Made by a program: the position numbers and the translations under genes. A stretch of DNA of 64,000 nt from Molanna angustata (lineage: Eukaryota > Arthropoda > Insecta > Trichoptera > Molannidae): the NCBI GenBank assembly GCA_963576475.1, contig OY754970.1:33416119-33480118 (forward strand), in the 5' to 3' direction. Each line of letters starts with the position of its first letter. Within the stretch, counting starts at the first letter, position 1. The notes beneath the pieces were generated by a model that was not told where the DNA came from, searched no databases, and worked only from the letters and a program-made list of their open reading frames with translations. Below, one piece after another: positions 47,160 to 59,145 of this stretch.

Positions 47160-47419
47160 ATTGATTATTTATCTCCATACCTTATTTTTAAAAATTGTTT
47201 TAGCCCGGACACAGGTTTTTAACATAGAGGGACATCAGGTACAAAACTGAAATATTATGTCATTTTTATTTGGGTATGTATAAATAAATTAATGTTTGTT
47301 GATTTCATATTGATAATCTCACGGATTACACTAGGTGGTTTCTCTGAATCTCTTCTTTTTATCATGGTATCTATCCAATATTTATTTAAACAAACAAATA
47401 CATATCATGGCGAGTTATA

Positions 47420-47775
47420 ATTTCCCCGGTGGAATGCCAATATGCTATTATTACGTCAATAAATCCAGCTGCAAAACTCGGCCGAGATCTAATCAATGAT
47501 AGCAATATCTTAAACGACTCTTGGAACAGTGATAGAGTTAATTCAAACTTGGATGTTAACCACTACATTGTGTTCCAACAGCTGTACCACCCGGCTTCGA
47601 TTTGGCAAAAAAAACTGCGAACGTTTTGGATTCATACTGAACAAGGGCATTGCCCAATCTGCACAATATGATTGCGGTCATTCCAGTCGGACAACGCAAC
47701 ACATATTGGGACAGTGGAATTTGGCTGTGCGGACATTCCCGAGATATGGCACCTTAGTTTGTGGACTAGCTTAGA
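47420..47775 (+). pseudogene. Frameshifted LINE ORF2 C-terminus
   Basis: CACCCGGCTTCGATTTGGC encodes PPGFDL in one frame. The following codons continue in the next (KKLRTFWIHTEQGHCPIC) and then a third (YDCGHSSRTTQHILGQWN). Pieced together these follow the PPGFDLPRR.W..LNR.RTG.G...C......CDCG...QT..HI order seen intact at 21.1-21.7 kb and 63.2-64.0 kb. At least two frameshifts make it a dead copy of a related family. Confidence 0.7.
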
Positions 47776-49711
47776 GCTCTCCGCCTGAATTTGTGTTTTT
47801 CTCATTCGAATCAATTAGAATACAGTATGTAGGACATGTAGGTACACTATTTTTTTATTCCTGTCTTAAAAAAGAATCCAGTACTTATGATAATATGAAA
47901 CTGAGAACGAGGAAACTGGAAAATTATACGAAAAATAAAAATAAGAAAAAATGCTAATATTGGTGTAGCGGGGGTTTGCTGGTTCATTGCAACATTGACC
48001 TATTTGGTATTGGTAATTTGATTTAATTAGCGATTTTTATGCACTGCAGTTCGATAAATATGATACCTCGTATATAAGCCAAAAGGAAACAATGCACTTA
48101 CCTTTAATTGGCTGGCAGATCCTTTTGGCAGAGGGCACTCTTCTCTTGCAGTGTTAGCGGGCGTTGAAGATTGATGTAGCGGATGAAATAACTGTTGAAA
48201 ATGTTTATGAACTGCGATGTTACTGTAGAAGATAGCGGTGAAGATGGCGAAGATTTTGCGATGAAAGTAGCGGTTGGAAAGTAAGCGGGTTTTATTAATT
48301 TTGCGGCGAAAAGCGGCGGTCACATAGACACGAACAAATATGGATCCGTACTTTGCGAATGACAAGCGGGAAGTCGAAGTTTTTCAGTGTTGCCAACTCG
48401 CAGGCGCGAATATTGGCAATGCATTGTAGGTAGGCGGTTTATAGTTGAAGCGGTGATGAGTGCGGATGAAGACGATGAATCCCAGAAGAAGCCTCTTGAT
48501 TGCCAATGGCCATTGGCTTAGTGCATTACTTCTTCTGGCGATACACAAAGGCATCAAATTCATCGAATACAGTGCATTATTTTTTATTTTATTTTATGAC
48601 AATTAAAGTAAATAAATGGCGCGAACAAATATATAAAAATATAACGAAACTTTTAAGCAAAGCATTTGAAATAACACGTTGATGGAAAATAAATAAATAA
48701 AATGTTTATATATTTTATTAATTAAATACAAACATTTGCATGCCCACACCCACACAGTCTGAGTCATATTTAGCTATTGACAAAAAAATTCAAAAAACAA
48801 GGAAAAATTGTACAATACCAACTCATAAGAACACTGTATGATATCACTAATAAATAAATAATTCATTTTACATGAATCATCTCTTTGATTATTATATCTC
48901 TATTTAAAATGCGTTTACTGTGATTTGTATTAACTAATATTATGTTAACTAACCTTACTCGTAAGTTGCTACAATCAATATATAAATAACAAAAACTTCT
49001 TGTTGTTTACATATTGTTGAACGTTGAAAAATAAAAAAAATGTGGCAAACTATTTTAAGGTACTCAAGATAGGTATCAAAATTATTATTCAAATATACCT
49101 ACCCATTTTGAATTTTGTGTTATGAAAAATATCTTGCGGTGTCTCGATACTAGATTCAACTATTTAATATGTGAATTCAATCAAAGTTTTAAAGCGATAA
49201 TTTAACTAATAACAAACTTTGTGTGAGAAATTTTGGCATGTTAAAGTTTTGCCAACATCTCGTACCTATGTATGTGTATGTACATATGTATCTCTGTACA
49301 TCAGCGTAATACGTCTTTAATCAAATACTCCATTTGTAGATACATTCCTTTCACACAGAGGAAACCATTGAAATGAATATATATTCAAATATTTAGTGCC
49401 AACATATTTCCCATTTTCGCATTTATCACCTTCACCCATACATAATCCTGTATTGATGTAGATAGAAGCGGCAAAACTCCAGCCGCTTGTAAATTTATTC
49501 CTTTATAGCTTTGGTAGTTTCCATCCAAGTGTTCCTTTCACTCTCGTTATGTTAGTAATTCTCACAATTCAATGGAGAGTTTTACCATCAAATACATATT
49601 TAAACGGAATAAAATTTAGTGTCACCGTGAATCGATGTCATTCATTGGTAGGTGTACCTTCCGAAATTTCACGTAGCTTAATTCGTGATCTAAATTTATA
49701 TGAATTCTTCG
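47776..49711. other. No gene supported; one less AT-rich island
   Basis: The interval 48030-48530 is less AT-rich and has scattered GCGGT and GAAGATG words. It contains a 112-codon minus-strand frame (48027-48365) without a recognised domain, and a perfect 16-bp palindrome GCCAATGGCCATTGGC at about 48502. I cannot assign it. The rest is plain AT-rich DNA. Confidence 0.45.
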
Positions 49712-49715
49712 TTAA

Positions 49716-50378
49716 GGGGGGGACTGCTGCCAACGTACCTATTTTTCAATTTGAAATACCATCATTATTTCTTATCAAATCGTTTTGAAAAAAATAATTT
49801 TTAGATATTTTGGATATTAATAAACAAAAATATACCTTAACTTTTTATTTATGTTCTGTATATATTCTCGTAGAAAAATACTAAGCATACCCCGATTTTT
49901 GACATTTATCTTATATTTAAAAAAAAACTATAATGTAAAGAGCAGCATATATTTTTTTTAATTAAAGAAGAACAAAATATCTAGAAAATTATGTTGTGAC
50001 GATGCATTAATGCATTAGGTTAAGTAAATAAATCAAAAAAAAACTTTCACTTCGCAATGGCGCTGAATGAAAAATAATATTTTTTTCATATCATTTTTGT
50101 CATATCATATTTTTCCAGGTATTTTGTTCTTATTTAATTTATAAAAAAAATAATGCTCTATACCTTATATTTTTTTAGAAATTTAAGATAAATGTCTAAA
50201 ATCGGGGTATGCTTATTATTTTCCTACAAGAATATATACAGAACATAATCAAAAAGTTAAGGTATATTTCTCTTTATTAATATCCAAACTAACTAGGTTA
50301 TTTTTTTCAAAATGATTCGTTTGGTAATAATGATGGTATATCATTGAAAAAATAGGGACGTTGGCAGCAGTCACCCTC
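49716..50378. mobile_element. TTAA-flanked foldback MITE, copy 2 (piggyBac-like)
   Basis: Starts GGGGGGGACTGCTGCCAACG directly after TTAA (49712-49715) and ends CGTTGGCAGCAGTCACCCTC directly before TTAA (50379-50382). The arms fold onto each other as in copy 1 (2409-3084), with the centre near GCAATGGCGCTGAATG. The two copies share arms and centre. The right arm is shortened near the centre, which explains the 13-bp smaller size. Confidence 0.82.
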
Positions 50379-50382
50379 TTAA

Positions 50383-50781
50383 TATTAAAACTGTTCAATT
50401 TGAACATTCGTCTAATTATTTTTGTAAATGGAAATGTTTGAGTATATTCAACGTGAATCAAATACATATGTATGTATTGTTTATAAAATCTTAAACACTG
50501 CATCACCTGTAACGTAGCTAAGGATTCAGTAATTTAAACAATAAATAAAGCTTTTTTGGCTTCATAAAAACGTGCGAGATACAGATACATAATAGGTAGG
50601 TAGAAATAATTTGTAAAATGTGACAACCAAATCGGTATCAGCAAAATTGAGACTTAAATCTGAGTAACGGTTGACAAGCGATACTGTATAAATGTCATTT
50701 GATACAAAATGGAGCAAACAAATATAATTTCGGAATAGCAAATGGTAAATGTATTTAATGAAGACATGTTTATAGTTTGAT
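50383..50781. other. No feature seen
   Basis: AT-rich spacer. Confidence 0.45.
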
Positions 50782-50893
50782 GTGACGCACCGGCTAAGAA
50801 TAGTGCATCCACTCTTTTCTATTATCATCGCACACCCGCACCCCCGTCGCTGGTTACCCCACATTGTGGGATATACCGTGAATGAATGAATGA
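50782..50893 (+). mobile_element. Repeat R4, internally deleted copy
   Basis: Has the two ends of the longer copy at 51185-51479 (GCACCGGCTAAGAATAGTGC and CCACTCTTTTCTATT; then GCACACCCGCACCCC and GGTTACCCCACATTGTGGG) but lacks about 180 bp between. The 3' end is CCGTG followed by (AATG)n. Confidence 0.8.
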
Positions 50894-51184
50894 ATAAAGT
50901 TTATGTGCAAAGAAATTGTATAAATTTAATAGATATTTTTAAACAAAAGATAGGTACAAGCTTTACTTTTCCGTACAATAATTATCTAGAATTATGAAAA
51001 AAAAAAAACAATAATTATCATCATAAGCCCGATGCCCTGGGTGGGCCTAGGCTGACTTTTTGATTCGTAATGTGCATGTATCAGCGCTAGAGTCCACTCT
51101 AAACAGCATTCTCACGAAACGATTTTAATATATTATCCTATCTTAATATTTTAATATATTATCCTATTTTAATTTTAATTTAGC

Positions 51185-51479
51185 TGTGAGGCACCGGCTT
51201 AGAATAGTGCTTCCACTCTTTTCTTTTATTGTTTTCGAGTGTCCCGTAAGAGCCGGGTAATCGAAAATACAACAGGCAACAATAACATCTCACATAGTTC
51301 AGCAATGAGGTTCACCACCCATTCTGAATGTAGTGCCTTTTAGGTGAGACGAGACTGGTGTGTGGGTATACACAGATGTGTTGTGCTCCCTTTTATAAGG
51401 CAATGCACACCCGCACACCTTTCGCTGGTTACCCCACATTGTGGGATATGCCGTGATGGTATGTATGTATGTATGTATC
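51185..51479 (+). mobile_element. Repeat R4, long copy
   Basis: Runs from TGTGAGGCACCGGCTTAG to the 3' end CCCCACATTGTGGGATATG, CCGTGATGGTATGTATG and a (TATG)n tail. That 3' terminus is nearly the same as the end of LINE family L1a (GGCGTGATGGTATGTATG at about 61005, and 33.17 kb). It is either the 3' UTR of a related LINE or a SINE-like element using the same reverse transcriptase. No tRNA head is visible. Confidence 0.75.
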
Positions 51480-52061
51480 CTATCTTAATCCCAGAAATAT
51501 AATCTAAATCAACTTCATGATTACCCCAGCTGAGTGTTGAAAGTTAGGCGTTTTTGCATCGAATTTTAGTACTGTAAATACTGTTTGAACATGCATGTGG
51601 TTGTGCGTGGAGCGAGTTTATTTATAATAGCGATCGATTCCAAGTAACAACATTATATCTATTTTGAAAAATTTGCGTTAGAAATGGTTTTAATAAATAT
51701 ACTTCTTCTGTACTGGGATTCGAACCTATTCCAAAAAAAATAAGGTTTTCCCTTTGGCACCCCCTTAAACAGATTTTTTTTTTCATAACCATCGTTATTA
51801 TAAAGGCAACGTAACGAAATTCAAATAGGAGGGCTATTTCGCTTTCCAGGAACATGGGTCCAGAAATTCTAGGAATTGTTCTTAGTACAAATTATAATTA
51901 ATACAATATCAACACAATAAATTGTAAAATATTCAAACTCAAATATACGTCACATCCGCTTGTTTCCGTTAAGTTGAAGTTTCGATTGATGCATGCAGTT
52001 GCTGCGTCCGACTGTTCGTGAAATAAGTTTATATACAGACTAATTCATTTGTGCGTGTGAG
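51480..52061. other. No feature seen
   Basis: A 77-codon minus-strand frame at 51622-51855 has no recognised domain. Confidence 0.45.
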
Positions 52062-52172
52062 AAAATAAGAAGTAGAGACAGGCCCAAGCTTAGGTGGCTG
52101 GATGACACAGAAGACGACATAAGAACGATTGGAATATCGGAGAAGTGCGTGCGTTGTCAGTCAATATTATGA
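52062..52172 (+). pseudogene. LINE ORF2 C-terminal scrap
   Basis: Thirty-six codons read KIRSRDRPKLRWLDDTEDD, then IRTIGISEKCVR, ending at TGA 52170-52172. RPKLRWLDD.E.D...IG is a common motif of LINE C-termini. The homologous W..A.DR..W block after it is gone. Short but specific. Confidence 0.65.
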
Positions 52173-52370
52173 CCAACACTTTATTTATTTCCCTACAAAA
52201 ATTGTACCTCATCATGTCAATATGATTTTTGCATAGATCTTGATCACTAATCTCCTACACATGAATATATCTTTAATCAATCAGGTAGACTATGTAATAG
52301 CTTACAGATTCCATCCTTTCTTGCTTTATAGCAATGTCAGTCTGTTTGCTCTTGAATTTAATGTATTCTT

Positions 52371-52500
52371 ATGTTAATTTATATTTTTAATAAATAAAAA
52401 TAAAAAAAAACTTGTTAAGAATTAATTCCACTATTTATAGTGGAATTAATTCTAAACAAGTTTTTTTTTATTTTTATTTATTAAAAATATAAATTAATTT
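52371..52500. repeat. Near-perfect ~64-bp-arm hairpin
   Basis: TTAATTTATATTTTTAATAA ... ACTTGTTAAGAATTAATTCC ... is inverted across the centre at about 52436 (CTATTTATAG) with one single-base difference (one A missing in the right arm). The arms contain AATAAATAAAAATA, a LINE-tail-like run, so it could be an inverted duplication of a retroelement 3' end. Confidence 0.88.
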
Positions 52501-52599
52501 AAATGGAATTCCATCAAGAACTGACGATCAAAAAGTTAAATCTAATTATTCTTATGTACTTTATACTAATATACCAAATTTACTTGAGGCTTCAAATTG

Positions 52600-52655
52600 T
52601 TTTCGTTGTTTGGGTTAAATTGCCTCGTGGCAATAATACCCGCTTTTGCGCAATT
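52600..52655 (+). mobile_element. SINE-C relic
   Basis: AAATTGCCTCGTGGCAATAA and CCCGCTTTTGCGCAAT correspond to the 3' body of SINE-C (GAAATTGCCACACGGCAATAA, CGCCACTTGCGCAG). Diverged; a similar weaker relic lies at about 53212-53250. Confidence 0.45.
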
Positions 52656-55136
52656 TCTTCATAAAAAATAAACTACGAATTTCATAAATGCGGAACAACA
52701 AAAAATTAAACCAGCTGCTCGAAAGTCAGGCGTCTTTCTTATGACCTGGGTTCGGAGTGACACAAATAAAAAAAACCTAATATATTATCCACGAACTGTA
52801 ATTTTTATCTAATATAAATAAAATGAAGTGGCGAATGACGTACGAACAACAATTTATCTATAAAAGTGTATAAAAGTACTAAATTATTACTATTATTATT
52901 AATGAGATTATCTTTATGTGTAAAAGAGACATGGCTGTGATTACATGACGAGGCGCTCAGCTTAGACTATATTTTAATATTAAAACAGATCCGCACATAC
53001 CGAAACATTATTCGGGTTGTGTTTGATTGCTTTTGCAAACAACTACATAAGTATGTTAATCTACTAAATCAAAATCCATTGCGTGTATCAATATAACACG
53101 TGTAGAAAGCTAATCAGTTAAAGTAAACAAATATTCCATCTCGTTGTGTCCCCAATTTATAACTTGTTATTTATTCATAGATTTTTACTCCGACGTCCTG
53201 AGTCTGCATCTATAGGCAATAAACATCGGTTAATTGAAAGAAATTGTTGTTTTGTAAAGGATCATTAACTAATGTACAGAATTCGCCGGCTTTTTGTTGC
53301 CTGAGTTGATTGGTGTAGAGGCTATAGTAGGCTAAATAGTAAATTTTGAAAATCTTTTCCCCAGTACCCTCAAAAGATACGCCTTTGAAATGATGAACGG
53401 TTTATTTTTATACCTTTATTCTATTGCATGAGTTAATTGAAAGTTGATTTTGTTTAATACTTTTCGTGTAAAATTACATAGTTTTAATAAAACCTTTTTT
53501 TAATTTCTCATTGTATGTAACTCAAAAACTACAAGGCCAATGAAGTAGACTTCAATAGAAGAGAATTTTTATTTTTTTTTAATATTTTAATTACATACTA
53601 TTCTTGCTATACAAAAAATACTCTATTATTTAGCTTTTCTTCGCGAAAAAACATTGTATATCACAGATTTGGTGATATATGTACAATATTTTTTTGTGTT
53701 GCATACATTAGAAGAAAATTTAGTGTGCTTATTTGTGTACAAATGTACATCCGTATGTCCAAGGTATATAAAGGCCATTAGACTATCTTGAAGAAATCGC
53801 TTTTGTGCAATTATTAGTAGTCATTTGAAAAATCTGATAAGCCCACCACTTGAAAAGGATTGCAACTAACAGTCCTATACGATAAATTCAAAATCTATGA
53901 TGAAATGGTGAAGACATTTCACAGCAGGAAACAATAAAAAAAAATATTATTAAGTCTTAGGTAAATTCGGAAGGAGAGATATATTTTAAGACTTGATGCA
54001 CGACTAAATCTCGCGTTTGAAAACAACCAGGCGGAAAGATAAACTTCTCGTTGAAAGTAAGAGAGGACTTCCGCAAACAGTCAACAGTGTTAGTCCTAGT
54101 ACCTACCTACCCAGTACCAACCGACTGCGATATAATAGCTATTACTCTTTTTCGCCTCAAAGGGAATACAGAACAGAAAAGCGGTGAAAGAATGCTAGAC
54201 ATGGAAAACCGAAATCGCCAGTCAGACATATGCATAAAACAAAACGCGCCTTGAACGAGCAAGATGAAACATATATGTCAAATTTTGTCATATCTTGAAA
54301 CCATCGCTATATTTGTACCTCGTCGCACAATGTAAATACTGTACTTTTCAGCACGCACGTATAATGATAAATATTTATTCATATATTTGTTTATTTGCTG
54401 AATTAACGACACAAATTGCCTTTTACATACTACTAGAATAAAAATACACATATTGAAAAAAACAACATAAAATAAAACATTTAAATCACTTGGTAAAAAT
54501 AAAACCTACATAATAAAACACGCAAAAACAGTAATAAAAGAAAAAATATATGTGCTACTCATATTTTGTCAACAGGAAATTCTCGGCGAAGCTCAATTAT
54601 AAAACAGAAATCAAACATGTTTTTGACACAAAGTTTTATTTAAATTTTAAACTTATCATCCTTGCCCCGTCATCGCACCCTGGTCAACATTAAAGTGACA
54701 AGCAAGTGTATCGTGACAAGCAACTGTCCCCTCCTTACATTCAGCTATCTTTTCTTTTCTTTTCCATCGCTAAGACACGTTGACATGGCACCCTGATATC
54801 TAATAGAGCAAGAAAATTATCAGGTTTTTGTGGAGAATAACAAGCGCGCACCTCCGTGTATTTTACATCCATGACCACAAAGGGAAATTATTGTCAAAGC
54901 GGCCCCGTACGTCCTTTTTCCATTGCACTCGATTCAAAAACAATCCGTTTGTCTATTGTTTGAGTGAGAACAGAGACAATACGGCGCGGCGGCGACTATG
55001 ACGAGACATTTTATGTGAATGAGAGAAAACTTTCCATTGCTCTTGAAAAATCGGTCGATAAACACCACATTTAATACAGACAAGTTCAAGAGACAGTGAA
55101 ACAGTGTCTATTGTATGAATGTTTCACAATCTACAA
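52656..55136. other. AT-rich DNA, no gene seen
   Basis: Nothing is recognised except a doubtful SINE-C relic at about 53212-53250. The 67-codon frame at 54051-54254 has no domain. Confidence 0.5.
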
Positions 55137-55240
55137 TTTTTATTTTTATTTATTAAGGAAACATACAGTTGTAGGTACAAAAAAATCAGGTACACCAACA
55201 AAGCTTCCATAAATGGTCAACAATAAGTTACTAATCGCTT
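55137..55240. repeat. Dispersed repeat R2, copy 2
   Basis: TTTTTATTTATTAAGGAAAC, ATACAGTTG, GTACAAAAAAATC and GCTTCCATAAATGGTCAACA match the block order of 33560-33690. Probably an antisense LINE 3' end. Confidence 0.6.
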
Positions 55241-55850
55241 GTAACAATATCACAAAAAATCAATTCTGATTTTTGTTCATATATCTTTACTCCACACCAG
55301 GAGCGTGCCTAGAACTTTCGGACTACGCAAACCCCGAAAAAAAAATGGTAATGTCAAAAATTTAACGTTTTTTAGCATCGTTGTTCATAGTTAGTGGCTA
55401 TGAAAAATATTTTTAAAATAACAAGCCAAAAATATAATCTTACATTTGTGGCCCTGTAAAGTATCATATCTACATACGATTCATTTTCCAATTTTGTAAT
55501 ATGGTTGTAAACAATAAAAAAATATATTAGGATTCGAATTTAGGCAAACCACGATTTTCGGCTTCTATAAGTAATTCCGCTGCTGCTCCACACTACCACT
55601 AAGTCTTGGCTCTCCGTGTTTTCTTTTTATATTCATTTTTTACCGTACATGTGTAAATTTATTGTACATTTTTTTTCGTTTGTTCTATGGTTTATTGTTT
55701 TTATTGTACCTCGTATAATTTTATTTTTGTATGTACATGCTTTGCAGGACTACTCATGAAGATAATTAAGATTAGATTCAGACTTAAGAAATCTTTTACA
55801 TTAAAATTAATTAATCATGTTAATTTATACAAAAAATAATGACATTTTCT
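55241..55850. other. No feature seen
   Basis: AT-rich spacer with long T runs. Confidence 0.5.
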
Positions 55851-56850
55851 TTTTTTTAACAGATTTTTAATTATCTCAATAGAGACGAAGTTGGAATATT
55901 TATTGTAGGAGAACCGGGAAATCAAGGCACCTACAGGGCTTACGACCTGTCATCGGCTGGTTTACGTGATCACTTTTATGCGCTTGCGCAACGTTCACCA
56001 ATTATGCCTTTTTAATGAGATCCCTATCAATTCAATTTTGAAACTTCTATATATTGTACTACTGAAACTTTTCGCTTGAAAATAAGGAATTTTTACTACA
56101 GCCATCTATGGGTGAAATTATGAACAACAATATTATTATTTTTTATTTATTTGTTGTAACGCAATCTATTGAGAGAATTGGTTTTTTTTCTTTTTTTTTT
56201 TGTAAATAATGAAAGCTACAATTCTTATATGTGAGGTGACAATGCATTTTTCGCATGGAAAAAAAATCCAATGTTTGCGCATATGCAATAATAAAAATAT
56301 ATTCGATTACTTACACATTGGTACAAGTAGGTAAATAAGACAAAAATGACCTTATAAGTCTGGCGCAATTCAGGGGTGACTTCTATGCGAAAAATGCATT
56401 GTCACCTCACATATAAGGATTGTAGCTTTCATTATTTACAAAAAAAAAAACAATTCTCTCAATAGATGGCGTTACAACAAATAAATAAAAAATAATAATA
56501 TTGTTGTTCATAATTTCACCCATAGATGGCTGTAGTTAAAATTCCTTATTTTCAAGCGAAAAGAATTTCAGTAGTACAATATATAGAAGTTTCAAAATTG
56601 AATTGATAGGGATCTCATTAAAAAGGCATAATTGGTGAACGTTGCGCAAGCGCATAAAAGTGATCACGTAAACCAGCCGATGACAGGTCGTAAGCCCTGT
56701 AGGTGCCTTGATTTCCCGGTTCTCCTACAATAAATATTCCAACTTCGTCTCTATTGAGATAATTAAAAATCTGTTAAAAAATATCTTTGACTCCCGACAG
56801 GGAAAAAAAAATCCAATGTTTGCGCATATGCAATAATAAAAATATATTCA
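55851..56850. mobile_element. Large palindromic element P1, intact copy
   Basis: Left arm 55851-56258 and right arm 56393-56781 are inverse copies over about 390-400 bp with few differences, separated by a 134-bp spacer. Arm landmarks include CTCAATAGAGACGAAGTTGG, GGGCTTACGACCTGTCATCG, AGATGG-type words and AAAGCTACAATTCTTATATG, each inverted on the other side. The end of the right arm is followed by CTCCCGACAGGG, and then a 50-bp stretch (56801-56850) repeats the start of the spacer (56257-56306) directly. No ORF. Related copies are at 849-1169 and 59915-61950. Confidence 0.9.
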
Positions 56851-57160
56851 ATGACATTTTCATTCAAAACTTTGAATTTAACTATTTTTTTATGATTTAA
56901 TGTAGATTATGATCGAGTAATGATTTATATATTTTTAAGATTAAGACAAGATAATAAAATATTAAGAATCGTGTCGTGAGTAACCCTTCTGACATGAGCA
57001 TGACGTGGGGCGCACTGTGAAATGGTACAGTCAAAAATATTAGTTCAATCGACTTCATATAAATTACTTCATATAATATTACATCAGGTTGATATTTATA
57101 TTTTTGTCCTCAAATCAAATAAATCTATAAATGTTCAACCAGCAATAAAATAAAGGAAAT
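56851..57160. other. No feature seen
   Basis: AT-rich spacer. Confidence 0.5.
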
Positions 57161-57271
57161 AGTGGTCGCGAGTTCGAATCCTGCCTCACCGATTTCGTTC
57201 ACCTATAGCACAAGCATTTATACTTATTTTAGGGAACGTAGGAAGATGTATATGTACTTGTTTAACAAGGA
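57161..57271 (+). mobile_element. SINE-A, 5'-truncated
   Basis: Starts within the head at AGTGGTCGCGAGTTCGAATC (B box) and continues CTGCCTCACCGATTTCG, AAGCATTTATACTTATTTTA, GGGAACGTAGGAAGATGTAT and TTAACAAGGA. The A box is missing. Confidence 0.8.
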
Positions 57272-57973
57272 TTAAAAAAAAAGTGTAACAGAACCAAATA
57301 TTTTTAAAAAGATGTTACTAAACATGTTAATTATTATTTAAGGTATAATATAATAACCATACATAATAATACGTCGAAGTTTTGCTAGATACATTTGCTA
57401 TTATTATACTTTATATAAATTAGAATATGAAAACCCAAATGGTCATGATATAAATATATTTAAAAAACGATAAACATTTGAGATAGAAAATAAGAATTCA
57501 GTCCTTTTTCACGCCTCAATACGTTCTCAATCCGAGGGGGAGGTGCACATCATCGTCTTTGTAGAAATAAGTGAACGAAGGAAGAAAATTTATCAGGTAA
57601 ATGTCCAACCATCCACCTGGAAAGTACTTGGACAGATGCTTAAGCAGCTTTAAGCACTTCAGACAGAATAACCCAAAGGTTGTTGACATTTCAAGTGTGA
57701 ATAAAAAGGAAATCAAATATTATGTCTAACATTTTACATATATTGATAATATATATTGCTTTTATTCGCACATAAATACAGATGTTATAAAAATTGCATA
57801 AACATAATTCTTGAGTAAAAAATAATTAAATAAGTCTTCTTGAGTTAAAAATTATTCAATGATCATCATTTTTGAGAAAATTGATATAAAAATATAGTTG
57901 ATTTTCTGTAAATTTTCTTTCCCACAGATATAAAATATTCAACATAATTTTCATATTATATTTATCAATTAAA
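57272..57973. other. No feature seen
   Basis: A 66-codon minus-strand frame at 57516-57716 has no recognised domain. Confidence 0.45.
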
Positions 57974-58152
57974 CGACCACTGTGGCACCTAAAGACGTTT
58001 GGTGTCTGTGAAATTTAAGAGAAATTTATCTAAATTTATTTCTCACGCAAAAATTGCTTCTCCGGGCAAGAAACGCTGGTTAGTAAACATTATTGGCTTT
58101 ATGCCACTTGCGCGTAAGGTTAAAGAAAGTGTTGATTATTATTATTATTATC
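57974..58152 (+). mobile_element. SINE-C, head partly deleted
   Basis: CGACCACTGTGGCACCTAAA is the start of the head; the B box is deleted. The body is intact in order: TTTCTCACGCAAAAATTGC, CTTCTCCGGGCAAGAAACGC, CCACTTGCGCGTAAGG and (ATT)n. Confidence 0.8.
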
Positions 58153-59145
58153 ACTAAAACGCAGTTTTTTTTCAATACAATATTAGGCAACCCAACCTTG
58201 AGAATGATATGTGCTAAATGGCTGAAGGAAGACTTACTTTTATACATTGGATATAATGTTTTCAGAGATTTATCCTATTTACGAAGATAATTTTATAAAT
58301 TGTTGAATAATAACGATTGGTTGAAATACATAATAAAGGTTATAATATATAATAAAAGTTATAAAAATATAATAGTAAGGTTATGCAAATGTCACAGAGT
58401 ATAATATCATTGATTAAACTAAAAGTAGCATTATTTGGGAGAAAAATCAATCCATCGATTGTGCGCCTATACAATGTAGTGTATTTTTCTTATGTTATAA
58501 AGTAGGTGGGTATAACAGGCAACTGTTATGGAATTCTGATGACGTCATTGTTGTCGAGTGAGCAAAAATGTGACAAATAGCCTTAATAAAAATGTTAGCC
58601 CGCCTCTTGCCCGTTATACATAATTCAGAACAAATCCAAAATATTTCTAGATTCAAAATAACCCATTATGTTGGTCAAATTGATAATGATGGTTTATAAT
58701 ATTAAGGAGATTTGTACCATGTTATTTGTTTATAACATCGTTTCCTCGTGACTCAGGGTCGTGATCCCAATAGATGTACCCCGTGCAAATCTCCTCCAGG
58801 CCTACATATCTGTCTCCAGCAAGGTGTATCGCATCTCTAATAGTGGAGTTAGCAGCTTTCTTGACTTAGTCTGGGTTGTTTCAACAAAAGTACAGTTAAA
58901 ATACATTGATTTCATAAAATTGTCCAAAATTGAGTCATTTGATTTAAATGAAATAATCAAAAGTATTGAACAATTTTATGAAATCAAAGTATTTTAAATA
59001 TAATGTAAGCAAAGAGCTGCTGCTTTCCTAAACACAAGCTTCTAGCTTAAATTAGGAAAGGAAATATTAATATGTTGATATATGTAACCAAATATTTGTA
59101 AATGTATGTATAGTATAATAAATAATAAAAAAAAATTTGTTCGAT
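58153..59145. other. No gene supported
   Basis: A 78-codon plus-strand frame (58761-58997, RANLLQAYISVSSKVYRISN and following) is protein-like but matches nothing I know. It is followed by TAATAAATAATAAAAAAA (about 59115-59134), which could be a retroelement tail. Left uncalled. Confidence 0.4.

Noticed and set aside
48027..48365. 112-codon minus-strand frame in a less AT-rich island
   Set aside because: No domain, no gene structure around it, and GCGGT-rich cryptic repeats explain the open frame. Could be revisited with a protein search.
58761..58997. 78-codon plus-strand frame of protein-like composition
   Set aside because: No recognised family. It may be a LINE end because an A-rich tail follows at about 59115, but the tail is 120 bp away and the link is weak.
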